NCBI GenBank assembly: GCA_036273515.1
Contig: DASUHM010000088.1
Coordinates: 1-64,000 of the forward strand
Length of the DNA: 64,000 nucleotides
Source: Gaiellales bacterium
GTDB taxonomy: Bacteria > Actinomycetota > Thermoleophilia > Gaiellales > JAICJC01
Direction of reading: 5' to 3'
Part shown: in pieces, positions 37,371 through 45,522 of the stretch
Position numbering within the stretch: the stretch's first letter is position 1
Layout: each line of letters opens with the position of its first letter
The notes under the pieces: generated by a model
Database searches by the model: none
Seen by the model: the letters and a program-made list of their open reading frames with translations, nothing else
What the model was told of the DNA's origin: nothing
Program-made: the position numbers and the translations under genes

Positions 37371-38111
37371 ATGGGCAAAGCGAAGAAGCAGCTCACGAAC
37401 GAGCGCCGCGCGAAGCGGCTCGGAACGGGCGAGGGCATCGCGCCGAGCAAGGGCAAGAGCGGCGGCGGGATGCCCGGGTGGGCCTTCATGGTCAGCGGCG
37501 CCGTGCTGCTGGCCGCGGTCATCATCGCGGCCGCCTTCGTGGTCACGCGCGGGTCGTCGAGTGCGAACGCCCAGAGCTCGTCGGTGGTTCAGGACCGACT
37601 GACACACTCGAAGATCGACTTCGTCGCGGCGGGCACGTGGCCGCCGAACTACGACAACCTCGACGCGGCGCTCACGAAGCTCGGCATCTCGCCCGCGAAC
37701 GAGGTGAACCCGGTCGTCCACTACCACTGGCACGTCACCGTCTATGCCGGTGGCAAGAAAATCGTCGTGCCGCGCAACATCGGCCTCCAGAACCCGCCGG
37801 CGATGTCGTCGGAGATCCACACGCACGCGATCCAGGTCGACAAGCACTCCGGCATCATCCACGTCGAGTCGCCGAACGCGAACTTCCGCGCGACGGTGCT
37901 CGAGCTCTTCGACGTGTGGGGCGTCTACGCCACGAACAAGTGCCTGGGCGGGTACTGCAACGGCGTCAAGGTGTACGTGAACGGCAAGCTCGCGCCCAAG
38001 GGCCTCCTGACGACGCCGGGCGAGCACGACGCCGTCACCGTCGTCGCGGGCAGCCTGCCGCCCGGCGTGAAGCCCGACGTGAAGTTCACCGGCTTCACCC
38101 CGGGCGAATAG
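37371..38111 (+). CDS. Membrane-anchored His-rich protein
   Basis: A 246-residue protein with a basic cytoplasmic start (GKAKKQLTNERRAKRLG), one transmembrane helix (AFMVSGAVLLAAVIIAAAFVV), and an outside domain containing HYHWHVTVYAGGKKIVVPRN and SSEIHTHAIQVDKHSGIIHVESP. The clustered His residues in beta-strand settings suggest metal binding, perhaps copper given the CopD-like gene across the divergent promoter. Similar domains are common in Thermoleophilia-like genomes but I know no characterised member. TATCAT lies 8 bases before the ATG. A single Cys pair (KCLGGYC) is present. Confidence 0.75.
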   Translation: MGKAKKQLTNERRAKRLGTGEGIAPSKGKSGGGMPGWAFMVSGAVLLAAVIIAAAFVVTRGSSSANAQSSSVVQDRLTHSKIDFVAAGTWPPNYDNLDAALTKLGISPANEVNPVVHYHWHVTVYAGGKKIVVPRNIGLQNPPAMSSEIHTHAIQVDKHSGIIHVESPNANFRATVLELFDVWGVYATNKCLGGYCNGVKVYVNGKLAPKGLLTTPGEHDAVTVVAGSLPPGVKPDVKFTGFTPGE

Positions 38112-38243
38112 CGAGATGACCGGCTTCACGCCCCCGCACGCCTGGACGTCAGGCCGCTAGCGGGGGTCCGGTCCGCGGTGGGGCGGCGGCTGCGAACCTT
38201 CGCATCGCGACGTCCTCCCTCGCTCGCGTGCAGAGCACGCGTC

Positions 38244-38304
38244 CGCTCGGTGCGTCCTTGCGCCACTCGGCTCTCGCCGCCCAGGACGTCACGGCGGCGT
38301 GGAG
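38244..38304. repeat. Second dispersed repeat family, copy A
   Basis: In reverse complement this stretch matches 54736-54796 over about 60 bases, sharing TCCACGCC, CGTCCTGGGCGGC and GCGCAAGGACGCA. The CGTCCT and AGGACG parts are mutually complementary, so it can fold. It lies between convergent genes ending at 38111 and 38313, nine bases after the stop of the minus-strand gene. The remaining gap 38112-38243 shows no gene. Confidence 0.7.
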
Positions 38305-38312
38305 CCGGTCAT

Positions 38313-38606
38313 CTACGGCGTCTCGTCGTCCGCGAAGAGGTCGACGGAGCCCATCCGCCCGACCTTCGGGACGACCTCGAGCTCGCCGGGATAGCTGTAG
38401 TACAGCCGCCGCGGCGTGCCGGTCGCCATGTACGGCCGGTCGAGCTCGACGACCACGCTGCGCCCGGCGACGTGCTTCACCGCGCCGTGCTCATCCAATC
38501 TCGGGCTGTTCCGGCCCACGATCCGCACCCGGTCGCCGGGTGCCACCGTCGGCGGGGCGGGGCGAAGCCTGTATGTCGGCTGGTCTGGGCGCTTTCGCAA
38601 GTGCAC
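38313..38606 (-). CDS. Small beta-rich hypothetical protein
   Basis: Ninety-seven residues from a GTG: after a basic lead, APGDRVRIVGRNSPRLDEHGAV and HVAGRSVVVELDRPYMATG resemble a KOW/SH3-like small barrel. The C-terminus is acidic (DLFADDETP). Its first 116 bases overlap the end of the PAP2 gene on the same strand, but a TACAAT hexamer 9 bases before the GTG suggests its own promoter. No family named. Confidence 0.6.
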   Translation of the reverse strand: MHLRKRPDQPTYRLRPAPPTVAPGDRVRIVGRNSPRLDEHGAVKHVAGRSVVVELDRPYMATGTPRRLYYSYPGELEVVPKVGRMGSVDLFADDETP

Positions 38607-39288
38607 GGCGGGCGGATTGTAGGGCGGCGATCGGCGATTCGGCTCGGTTCGCGTCGCGGCTGTAGGCGAGCGCGGCGGCGGCGAGCGCGCCGCCGATCAG
38701 ATATCCGCCCGCGATGTCGCTCGGCACGTGCAGTCCGCCGAGCTCGAGCACGGCCGTGACGTAGAGCACCCAGGCGATGGCGAGCGGCTTGACGCGTGGC
38801 CACAGCGAGACGATCATGGTCGCGACGATCACCGACCGCATCGTGTGGCCGCTCGGGTACGTGCCCTCGATCTTCACGCCCAGCACGACCGACGAGAAGG
38901 TGAATTTGATCTGGGGGATGAGCATCTTTCCCAGGCCCTCCACGGCGAGCCCGGCCAGCAACGCCGCGACCCACACGAGGCCGGCCCGCCATGGGCCGCG
39001 GCGGCGGCGGATCACGATCGTGGTGACTGCTGCCAGGAAGAGCGCCGAGATGCTGTCCGCCGGCGCGAACGCCAGCGCGGCGATGCTCTGGGCGAGCGAG
39101 CGGTGCCCGTGGACGATCGGCTTGACGGCGTTCTCCGGCTCCGACGGCGCGATCGTCCCGGCCACCGAGTCGGAGGCGTACGGCATGAGGTGGTGGATCG
39201 CGTAGCGGTCGACAGGCCGCAGGGCGTGTGCAGCGACCAGGCCCGTGAGGACGAGGAAGGCGGCGAGCAGGACGAGCGCGAGGCGCAT
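38491..39288 (-). CDS. PAP2-family membrane phosphatase
   Basis: A 265-residue protein with an N-terminal hydrophobic segment and five or so further helices. Signature parts: EGTYPSGHTMRS (PSGH motif) near 142-153 and LHVPSDIAGGYLIGG with the catalytic His and Asp near 186-200. The first PAP2 motif (KxxxxxxRP) is not clear (KMLIPQIKF instead), so activity is uncertain. Likely dephosphorylates lipid phosphates on the outer face. The C-terminal 40 residues are low-complexity and overlap the next gene. Confidence 0.82.
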   Translation of the reverse strand: MRLALVLLAAFLVLTGLVAAHALRPVDRYAIHHLMPYASDSVAGTIAPSEPENAVKPIVHGHRSLAQSIAALAFAPADSISALFLAAVTTIVIRRRRGPWRAGLVWVAALLAGLAVEGLGKMLIPQIKFTFSSVVLGVKIEGTYPSGHTMRSVIVATMIVSLWPRVKPLAIAWVLYVTAVLELGGLHVPSDIAGGYLIGGALAAAALAYSRDANRAESPIAALQSARRALAKAPRPADIQASPRPADGGTRRPGADRGPEQPEIG

Positions 39289-39294
39289 CCGCGC

Positions 39295-39300
39295 ACCCTA
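39295..39300 (-). promoter_or_regulatory. -10 element of the PAP2 gene
   Basis: TAGGGT on the minus strand sits exactly 6 bases before ATG 39288, matching the leaderless pattern. Confidence 0.65.
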
Positions 39301-39375
39301 TGCCGGTCGCCTCGGAGCGCTCGCCGGTGCCCCCAGCGGTGGAGACCGCCAGGGATCGGGTGTACCGTCGCAGGT

Positions 39376-39459
39376 GACCCTGTGGCGGAACTGGCAGACG
39401 CACCGGGCTTAAACCCCGGAGGCCTCCGGGCCGTGTGGGTTCGAGTCCCACCAGGGTCA
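39376..39459 (+). tRNA. tRNA-Leu (anticodon TAA)
   Basis: Acceptor GACCCTG pairs with CAGGGTC, discriminator A at 39459, then CCT rather than CCA. U8-G9 is followed by GCGGAACTGGCAGACGC (D arm), the anticodon loop CTTAAAC (TAA), a long variable arm (AGGCCTCCGGGCCGT) typical of class II tRNAs, and the T arm GTGGG-TTCGAGT-CCCAC. TACCGT at 39363-39368 is a probable -10 element. Confidence 0.95.
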
Positions 39460-39852
39460 CCTCGCCAGACACGACAGCCGCGACACTCCGCTTCAACCAC
39501 GCCGTTCGCGCCCAACCGCCCGGGACGAGAACGCAGCCGCCCCCACCCGTTTTCTGGCGCGTGTGACCATTGTGTGACCACGGGGCCGCGCGCCCCGTGT
39601 CGGTCGAAACCAAGCCCTCGCACGGAGCAGCCCACCGGCAGAGACGAGCACCCACAGCCCATTCGTGATCACGAAGCCGAGCTACGCGACGACCGTGAAG
39701 GCCGCGAAGAAGATTTGGAGCGCCTCGTAGGCCACACCGTCCGCATGCCCAGCCAGACCGGTCCGGTGTTCCAGATAATTCCGGCCCATCCCTCGGGGTC
39801 GGGGGATCAGCCGGACGAGCCCGGCGGGCCAGTTCCCGTAGGATCGGGCCAC
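39460..39852. other. Intergenic, no confident gene
   Basis: 393 bases downstream of tRNA-Leu. A short plus-strand frame ends ITKPSYATTVKAAKKIWSAS near 39660-39730 and may be the remnant of a gene, but has no start or family. TGTGACC is repeated at about 39561-39580. Because tRNA 3' ends are common integration sites, this could be a scar; I see no integrase or matching direct repeat. Confidence 0.4.
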
Positions 39853-40725
39853 GTGAGGGCGAGCGCATACGTGCCGGCCGGACTCCTCGCGCTCGCCGCG
39901 ATGGCGTCTGCGTGCGCGAGCGGGACGTCTGCGTCGACCCAGGCTGCAGTCTCGAGGCCGAGTGCGACAGCGCCGTCGAAGGCGGCCAGGAAGAAGGCCC
40001 ACCGCGTATCGACCGGCGTGCACAAACCGAAGCGCCATCACCACCGCAACCGGCGCCGAGCCGTCGTTCATCGTCCGGCGGGGGTGCCGGCCGTCGACAT
40101 GCCGAACCCAGCCCTCACGCCCGGCGTGGCGCTCGCGGTCAGCAGGGCGCGGATCTGCGTGAGCGGCTACGCCTCGTCCGTCAGGGACGTGCCGGAGTTG
40201 GAGAAGGACGCGGTGTACGAGCGCTACGGCGTCCCGCACGTCCCCTACCAGCACGAGGTCGACCATCTCGTGTCGCTCGAGCTCGGCGGGTCGAACGCCA
40301 TCTCGAACCTCTGGCCCGAGCCCTACGCGGGCCGCTGGGGCGCGCGGACGAAGGACGTTCTCGAAGACAGGCTGCACGACCTCGTCTGCTCCGGGAGGAT
40401 CGGGCTGCGCCACGCGCAGTGGATCGAGGCGCGAAACTGGGTCGCGGCCTACAAGCGCTACGTCGGCGGCTCGCCGCCCGGCGCGACGGCGTCCGGCCCA
40501 GGCGGGTCGGGCGGCCTCGGCGTCGCCCCATCAGGAGCCGGCAGTGGCGGCAACTGCACGCCGGGCTATTCGCCGTGCCTGCCGTACAGGGGCGGCCAGG
40601 ACTACGACTGCTACGGCGGCGGCGGGAACGGGCCGTACTTCACCGCGCCGGGCGTCAGCTATACCGTCACCGGGAGCGACCCGTACCGCCTCGACGGCAA
40701 CGGCGACGGGAACGCGTGCGGGTAG
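39853..40725 (+). CDS. Secreted HNH-type nuclease with Excalibur-like tail
   Basis: A 290-residue exported protein. GTG start; lipobox-like MASAC with Cys near 20; then a Ser/Lys/His-rich linker. The catalytic part is an HNH-like motif, YQHEVDHLVSLELGGSNAIS then NLWPEP, near 132-160. A Gly-rich linker leads to an end resembling Excalibur calcium-binding domains (YDCY ... DPYRLDGNGDGNACG with DxDxD-like spacing). It would cut DNA outside the cell and may need Ca2+. No immunity gene is visible, so a toxin role is not indicated; nutrient DNA use is possible. Confidence 0.82.
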   Translation: MRASAYVPAGLLALAAMASACASGTSASTQAAVSRPSATAPSKAARKKAHRVSTGVHKPKRHHHRNRRRAVVHRPAGVPAVDMPNPALTPGVALAVSRARICVSGYASSVRDVPELEKDAVYERYGVPHVPYQHEVDHLVSLELGGSNAISNLWPEPYAGRWGARTKDVLEDRLHDLVCSGRIGLRHAQWIEARNWVAAYKRYVGGSPPGATASGPGGSGGLGVAPSGAGSGGNCTPGYSPCLPYRGGQDYDCYGGGGNGPYFTAPGVSYTVTGSDPYRLDGNGDGNACG

Positions 40726-40728
40726 GCC

Positions 40729-41586
40729 CTACGCGGATGCCGCGTCTTCCGCCTGGACGTCCAGGCGGGTGACCGCCAGGACGGCCACGAGGATCACGAT
40801 CGGCACCGTCAGCCCGATGCTGACGTCGCCGCGGCCCCAGTCGAGCCCGCCCAGCGCGTGCGGGACGCCCATCCAGTCGGCGAACGATGCGCCCAGCGGG
40901 CGGGTGACGATGTAGGCGAACCAGAACGCGACGATCGGGTTCAGTCCGAAGCAGCGCCACGCGACGAGCGGCACCGCGATCAGCGCGGCGAACGCGATGC
41001 CCGACGCGAAGTACCCCAGGTTGAGCGTCCGCGCGGACATGTCGCCCGCGGCGGTTCCGAGCGCGAAGGTCGTCATCACGGCCGTCCAGTAGAAGAGCTC
41101 GCGCCGGCGCGTCGAGATGCTGTGGATCGAGACGGTGCCCTCGACCCGGTGCCAGACGAGGAAGACGACCGCGAGCGAGACGGCGAAGAACACCGTCGAC
41201 GCCACGTACGGCACGTGCAGGCCGATGTGGAGCACGTCGGCCGCCATCGTCCCGAACACCGCGACCATCACGACCGCGAGCCAGTACGGCACGGCGCCGT
41301 AGCGGGTCGTCCTCAGCTGCCACCAAAGCGCTGCGACGAGCCCGGCGAGACCGATCAGGACGGCTACCGGCGGCGGCATGCGGTGGACGAGGAAGTCCGA
41401 CGTGGCCTCGCCCATGCCCGTCGTCAGCACCTTCACGATCCAGAAGACCGCGGTGATCTCGGGCACCTTCACGACCGCGAACCGCGCCGCGGCCCAGCGG
41501 GCGGCGGTCGATCGGCTCTCGGCGGTGGCGGTCGTCGGCGCAGGCATCGGGGGGAGGAGGCTCGCCGTGCCGCGGCCTCGCCTCAT
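40729..41586 (-). CDS. COG4705-type integral membrane protein
   Basis: A 285-residue protein with about eight hydrophobic helices. It contains two similar halves each with a TTGMGEATSDFL / TAAGDMSARTLNLGYF signature (VPEITAVFWIVKVLTTGMGE; FYWTAVMTTFALGTAAGDM) typical of COG4705 membrane proteins of unknown function. Start either ATG 41586 (GGCAGG upstream) or ATG 41547. Convergent with the nuclease gene (3-base gap). Confidence 0.82.
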   Translation of the reverse strand: MRRGRGTASLLPPMPAPTTATAESRSTAARWAAARFAVVKVPEITAVFWIVKVLTTGMGEATSDFLVHRMPPPVAVLIGLAGLVAALWWQLRTTRYGAVPYWLAVVMVAVFGTMAADVLHIGLHVPYVASTVFFAVSLAVVFLVWHRVEGTVSIHSISTRRRELFYWTAVMTTFALGTAAGDMSARTLNLGYFASGIAFAALIAVPLVAWRCFGLNPIVAFWFAYIVTRPLGASFADWMGVPHALGGLDWGRGDVSIGLTVPIVILVAVLAVTRLDVQAEDAASA

Positions 41587-41741
41587 GTGGTACCTGCCCC
41601 GTATTGGCCGATGCTTAGGGGCGAATGGGACTAGAGCCTGCACGGCGCCGCTGGACGCCGATGCCGATCGCCGCAAGGAATCCCAGGGAGCCCATGAGCG
41701 ACCTGCCTCATCCCTGGCAATCATACGCCGCGAATAACCGG

Positions 41742-42074
41742 TCAACCAGGCGGCGGCTCCTCGATGCGAAGCGTCTTCCCCGACTGCATCTCCCATGCGC
41801 CGATGACGGCATCCTCGACGGCATCGGCGTTTCCGGCGACGTCGGCGACGACCATCATGTGCTTCTCGAACCGGGCAGGCACCGCGAACGTGTCGGGGAA
41901 CGAGTGGACGAGGAAGTCCCGCGTCTCGAACGACGCGCGGATGACGACGTGGCCCGAGTCGAGCTGCCGGGCGACGAGGCGGCCGTGGTAGCGCCAGTCG
42001 AGCAGCCCGTTGCGCCGGCGCTCGGCGACACCCTCGAGCCGGCCGACGACGCGGCGGAGATCGGCGACATGCAT
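41742..42074 (-). CDS. YjbR/MmcQ-like small protein
   Basis: A 110-residue soluble protein with a beta-rich core (LVARQLDSGHVVIRASFETRDFLVHSFPDTFAVPARFEKHMMVVADV) in the style of YjbR/CyaY-like proteins. ATG 42074 is preferred to GTG 42101 because it removes a non-conserved lead. The start lies inside a 16-bp palindrome. Function unknown. Confidence 0.6.
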   Translation of the reverse strand: MHVADLRRVVGRLEGVAERRRNGLLDWRYHGRLVARQLDSGHVVIRASFETRDFLVHSFPDTFAVPARFEKHMMVVADVAGNADAVEDAVIGAWEMQSGKTLRIEEPPPG

Positions 42075-42083
42075 CGATGCATG
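42068..42083. repeat. Perfect 16-bp palindrome
   Basis: CATGCATCGATGCATG reads the same on both strands and covers the start codon of the YjbR-like gene. It could be a repressor site that blocks that gene, or chance. It is AT-rich for this genome. Confidence 0.6.
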
Positions 42084-42154
42084 CTCGCACGCCTGCGTCA
42101 CCGCCAGCGTGACGGGCTGACGACGGTGACGCCTCGGGCGCTCCAGACGAAACC

Positions 42155-42190
42155 GCCGTGCCCGGCACGGAGGGGTGTGCCGGGCACGGC
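42155..42190 (-). terminator. 14-bp stem hairpin after the PF03640 gene
   Basis: GCCGTGCCCGGCAC (42155-42168) and GTGCCGGGCACGGC (42177-42190) are exact complements around an 8-base loop. It lies 27 bases past the stop of the minus-strand lipoprotein gene. No T-run follows, as usual in high-GC actinobacteria. Confidence 0.75.
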
Positions 42191-42217
42191 GGAGTTCTTA
42201 CGCGTCAGCCGCGAGGA

Positions 42218-42748
42218 TCAGTAGCCGTAGCCACCGCCGCCGCTCGACGTGGACGCCGGCGCCGTGGCCGAGGTCTTCGAGGTCGTGGCGGCGAGCCACG
42301 TCCCCACGTCCTTGAAGCCGTTGCCGGCGGCGCTGCCCGGCTTGTGGTCGCCGGTGAACGTGTACAGCGGCAGGCCGCGGTACGTGACCTGCATGACGCT
42401 GCCGCCCGGCCGCCGGACCGTCCCGAGCGAGCTCACCGAGTCGCCCTGGAGGCCGCTGCTGGGCGCGACCACGGGATGCCAGAGCTTCAGGCACGCCGAG
42501 TTCGTGCAGATGAACCGGCCGTTCTTCTCGGCCGACAGCGAGTACAGCGTCATGCCCGCCTGGTTGACAAGCACCGAGGTGCCGAGCGACGAGTTCTGCG
42601 CCGTCTGGATGGGGCCGCTGCCGTGGCTGCTCGCTTGTGCGTTCGCGTTCCCGCCTCCGCCGGACGACGACCCGCCGCACGCCGCCGCGAGGACGACCGT
42701 GGCCGCCATGGCTGCTGCGATTGCCCGGGCTCCGATATGGATGCGCAT
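42218..42748 (-). CDS. Lipoprotein with PF03640 secreted repeats
   Basis: A 176-residue lipoprotein: signal peptide with lipobox LAAAC (Cys about 24), Gly/Ser-rich linker, then two COG4315/PF03640 repeats (VLVNQAGMTLYSLSAEKNGR ... CTNSACLKLWHPV and QVTYRGLPLYTFTGDHKPGS). The tail ends in SGGGGYGY. Function of the family is unknown; some members sit near redox genes. The Cys pair CTNSAC is typical. Confidence 0.88.
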   Translation of the reverse strand: MRIHIGARAIAAAMAATVVLAAACGGSSSGGGGNANAQASSHGSGPIQTAQNSSLGTSVLVNQAGMTLYSLSAEKNGRFICTNSACLKLWHPVVAPSSGLQGDSVSSLGTVRRPGGSVMQVTYRGLPLYTFTGDHKPGSAAGNGFKDVGTWLAATTSKTSATAPASTSSGGGGYGY

Positions 42749-42876
42749 TTCGTTTCGTTCCTCTCCAAGTTGGACAGCTCTTTACCGAGAGCTACCCGGT
42801 GGAGGCGGGGGCGGGATTGTGATGAGGCAGACAATCCGCTCGGCCCGCGAATACGAACGCGCGTACTAGCACGCGA

Positions 42877-42907
42877 CCGGAGCCCGGCGTGGTGCGCCAG
42901 GCTCCGG
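42877..42907 (-). terminator. Hairpin after the coiled-coil gene
   Basis: CCGGAGCC (42877-42884) pairs with GGCTCCGG (42900-42907) around a 15-base loop, 19 bases past the stop of the minus-strand gene at 42927. Confidence 0.6.
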
Positions 42908-42926
42908 CCGCGGTGTCCACTCCCGG

Positions 42927-43295
42927 CTAGCGCCGGGTGGGGTCCTGCTCGCGCTCGGTCACGTCGCGCTCGGCGGCGGCGTCGGCATCGACGTCCGGGT
43001 CGAGCTCGTCGGCGCGACGCTTGAGCGACTCGGCCTGCTCACGCTGCTGCTCGGCATCGGCACGGCGCTCCTGCGCCGCCAGATGCTGCTGTTTCGCGTG
43101 GGCTGCCTGCTCCTCGGCGGCCGCGCGCTCCCGCTCGGCGGTGAGCGCCTGGCCCTCCGCCTCGCGGCGGTGCTCGTCGGCCTGGATCCGCTGCTGCTCG
43201 ATCCGGCGGGCCTGGGCCTTGCGAGCGACGGCGGCGGCGATCACGAGGATCACGATGATCGCGATCACGATGATGATGATGGCAGTTGTGCTCAT
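42927..43295 (-). CDS. Membrane-anchored coiled-coil protein
   Basis: A 122-residue protein: MSTTAIIIIVIAIIVILVIAA is a single N-terminal anchor, followed by a long Glu/Arg/Gln/Ala-rich coiled coil to about residue 100, then an acidic tail (DPDVDADAAAERDVTEREQ). No enzyme motif. The 89-base gap to glpF is divergent. Confidence 0.75.
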   Translation of the reverse strand: MSTTAIIIIVIAIIVILVIAAAVARKAQARRIEQQRIQADEHRREAEGQALTAERERAAAEEQAAHAKQQHLAAQERRADAEQQREQAESLKRRADELDPDVDADAAAERDVTEREQDPTRR

Positions 43296-43384
43296 GGCCA
43301 GGACCCTTCCCGGCCTGTGCAGCCCTGAAACGCCGATCCGGGTATATCGAACTGCGATCAATTCCGATGACGTTGGGAGGGCAA

Positions 43385-44287
43385 ATGCTGACGCGCCGCT
43401 GGAAATGGCAGCAGGGCACGTGGGGCGAGCTGCTGGCCGAGTTTCTCGGGACGTTCGTCCTGATCGCGTTCGGAGACGGGGTGGTGGCGATGGCGGTCGC
43501 CGCGCTGAACCAGTCCGGACGTGGCAACCTGATCTTCGAAGCCAGCGGCGACTGGCTGCTGATCGCCTGGGGGTGGGGGTTCGCCGTCGTGTTCGCGGTG
43601 TACGTCGCGGGCGGGATCAGCGGGGCGCACATCAACCCCGCCGTCACGCTCGCGTTCGCGCTGCGGCGGGGGTTTCCGTGGGCGAAGGTGCCGACGTACT
43701 GGGCCGCGCAGATCGCCGGCGCGTTCGTCGGCGCCGCCCTCGTCTACCTGAACTACCGGTACGCGATCAGCTCCTACGAGCACCAGCACCACGTCGTCCG
43801 GGGGCAGCTGAGCTCGATACCCACCTACTCCATCTTCGCGACCTTCCCGGCGGGCTACTTCCACAGCTGGGTCGGCCCGTTCGTCGACGAGCTCATCGGC
43901 ACCGCCTTCCTCATCTTCTTCGTGCTGGCCGTCGTGGACGAGTTCAACACACCGGTGAAGGCAAACCTGGCGCCGCTCCTGATCGGCTTCGTCGTCGTCG
44001 CAATTGGCATCTCGTACGGCGCCAATTCGGGCTATGCGATCAACCCCGCCCGCGACCTCGGCCCGCGCCTGCTTGCCTGGACGCAGGGCTACGGCCGGAT
44101 CGCGATGCCGGGCGACTACGGCAATGTGTCGACCTACTTCTGGATCCCGATCGTCGGGCCACTGCTCGGGGCGGGCATCGGCGCGTTCCTGTACGACGGG
44201 CTCATACGAGACGTGCTGCTCGCGCGCGGCGAGAAGCCCGATCCGACCGTGGAGGAGCACGGCCGCACCGTGGAGGACACGGCCTAG
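43385..44287 (+). CDS. glpF: Glycerol facilitator / aquaglyceroporin
   Basis: A 300-residue MIP channel with six helices and the two half-helix motifs GAHINPAVT near 80-88 and YAINPARDLGPR near 219-230. The Asp after the second NPAR marks the glycerol-conducting subgroup. A loop insertion with EHQHH near 120 is unusual. The start ATG 43385 follows GGGAGGGC. No glpK or glpD nearby. Confidence 0.95.
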   Translation: MLTRRWKWQQGTWGELLAEFLGTFVLIAFGDGVVAMAVAALNQSGRGNLIFEASGDWLLIAWGWGFAVVFAVYVAGGISGAHINPAVTLAFALRRGFPWAKVPTYWAAQIAGAFVGAALVYLNYRYAISSYEHQHHVVRGQLSSIPTYSIFATFPAGYFHSWVGPFVDELIGTAFLIFFVLAVVDEFNTPVKANLAPLLIGFVVVAIGISYGANSGYAINPARDLGPRLLAWTQGYGRIAMPGDYGNVSTYFWIPIVGPLLGAGIGAFLYDGLIRDVLLARGEKPDPTVEEHGRTVEDTA

Positions 44288-44293
44288 CGACGG

Positions 44294-45205
44294 CTAGCGC
44301 TGGGCGGCCGCCAGGGCGGCGCCGTGCAGGATGTCGCGCTCGGAGACGACCACGGCATCGGCACCCGTCGCCCTGACGACCGCCGACAGGATCACCGCGC
44401 CGGCGACGATCGTCGGCGCCCGCTGGGGCATCAGCCCGCGGACGACCCGGCGCCGCTCGAGCGGGAGGCCGGCCAGCTCTGCCAGCAGCCGCTCGACGGT
44501 CTCGGCCGCCAGCCGGTGCCCGTCGATCACCTCGGGCAGCTCGACCTCGAGGCCCATGTCGATGGTCGCGAGGGTCGTCACGGTGCCGGCGACGCCGACG
44601 AGGCCGCGGGCGGCATCCGTCAGCCGGCCGGGCAGGGCGGCCGCAACCTCCGCCCGCAGCGCGTCGAGCTCGGCCGGGAGGGGCGGGTCGGAGTGGAGAT
44701 GGCGCTCGGACATGCGCACGCAGCCGATGTCGAGGCTGGCGCGGTCGGTGACGCCGTCGCGGCCGCCCAGGATCAGCTCGGTCGAGCCGCCGCCGATGTC
44801 GCAGATCAGCACCGATTCGGCGACCGCCTCGCGCGAGCAGACCCCGCGGTAGGTCATCTCGGCCTCCTCCGCGCCGGTCAAGAGGCGAGGCTCGAGGCCG
44901 TGCGGGGCGACGGTGCCGTCCAGGAACTCGCGGCCGTTCTCGGCGTCGCGCACGGCGCTCGTGGCGACGGCGAGCACGGCCTCGGCCTCGAGCTCCTCGG
45001 CGCGGGCGGCGTAGCGCTTGAGGACGGCGTCGACGCGCGCGATGGCGGCATCGGAGAGGCGGCCGTCGGCGTCGACCCGGTCGCCGAGGCGGGTGATCTC
45101 GAGCAGGCGCTCGACCTCGGCGATCCCGCCTTCTTCGGAGACGTCGGCGACGAGCAGACGGGTCGAGTTCGTGCCGATGTCGACGGCGCCGACCCGGCGC
45201 GTCAT
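44294..45205 (-). CDS. ppx: Ppx/GppA exopolyphosphatase-family phosphatase
   Basis: A 303-residue enzyme of the ASKHA fold that cleaves polyphosphate or pppGpp. ATP-binding/phosphate motifs: AVDIGTNSTRLLVAD at 7-21, ATSAVRDAENGREF, the catalytic Glu region TGAEEAEMTYRGV, DIGGGSTELILG near 145, and GVAGTVTTLA near 215. Short form, lacking the C-terminal HD domain of E. coli Ppx. In mycobacteria it follows DUF501; here it is 26 kb away and cotranscribed with a small membrane protein (ATGA overlap). Confidence 0.95.
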   Translation of the reverse strand: MTRRVGAVDIGTNSTRLLVADVSEEGGIAEVERLLEITRLGDRVDADGRLSDAAIARVDAVLKRYAARAEELEAEAVLAVATSAVRDAENGREFLDGTVAPHGLEPRLLTGAEEAEMTYRGVCSREAVAESVLICDIGGGSTELILGGRDGVTDRASLDIGCVRMSERHLHSDPPLPAELDALRAEVAAALPGRLTDAARGLVGVAGTVTTLATIDMGLEVELPEVIDGHRLAAETVERLLAELAGLPLERRRVVRGLMPQRAPTIVAGAVILSAVVRATGADAVVVSERDILHGAALAAAQR

Positions 45206-45516
45206 CGGCGGACGATGCGCCGCAGCATCAGCAGCGCCGATGTCACCGTGCTGACCGACCCGGTCAGCACCTGGAGCCCGGCCATGGAGTGCTCGAGGCG
45301 CTCGAGCGCCGCCTGCATGGCGATCACCTTCTCGTTCAGCTCCGCGGTGCGCTCCTCGAGCTGTCCGACGCCCTCGGCCTGGAGCGCGGCCAGGCGGCCG
45401 TCCAGCGTGGCCTGCGCCGCCCGCACCCGCCGGAAGGTGCGCAGACCGCAGACGGCGGCGTAGATGAAGCACCCGCCGACCGCCACGGCCCAGATGATGA
45501 TCACCGCCCGCAGCAT
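45202..45516 (-). CDS. Single-pass membrane coiled-coil protein
   Basis: A 104-residue protein with an N-terminal helix (AVIIIWAVAVGGCFIYAAVCGL), then a coiled coil (ELNEKVIAMQAALERLEHSM) and a basic end (LLMLRRIVRR). Overlaps ppx by 4 bases. TAAGAT at 6 bases before the ATG indicates a leaderless promoter. Confidence 0.7.
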   Translation of the reverse strand: MLRAVIIIWAVAVGGCFIYAAVCGLRTFRRVRAAQATLDGRLAALQAEGVGQLEERTAELNEKVIAMQAALERLEHSMAGLQVLTGSVSTVTSALLMLRRIVRR

Positions 45517-45522
45517 CGCCTG

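Noticed and set aside
39340-39662. Minus-strand frame with GGTRTHTARRPPGFKPGA
   Set aside because: It is the antisense translation of tRNA-Leu and its flanks, a well-known false ORF.
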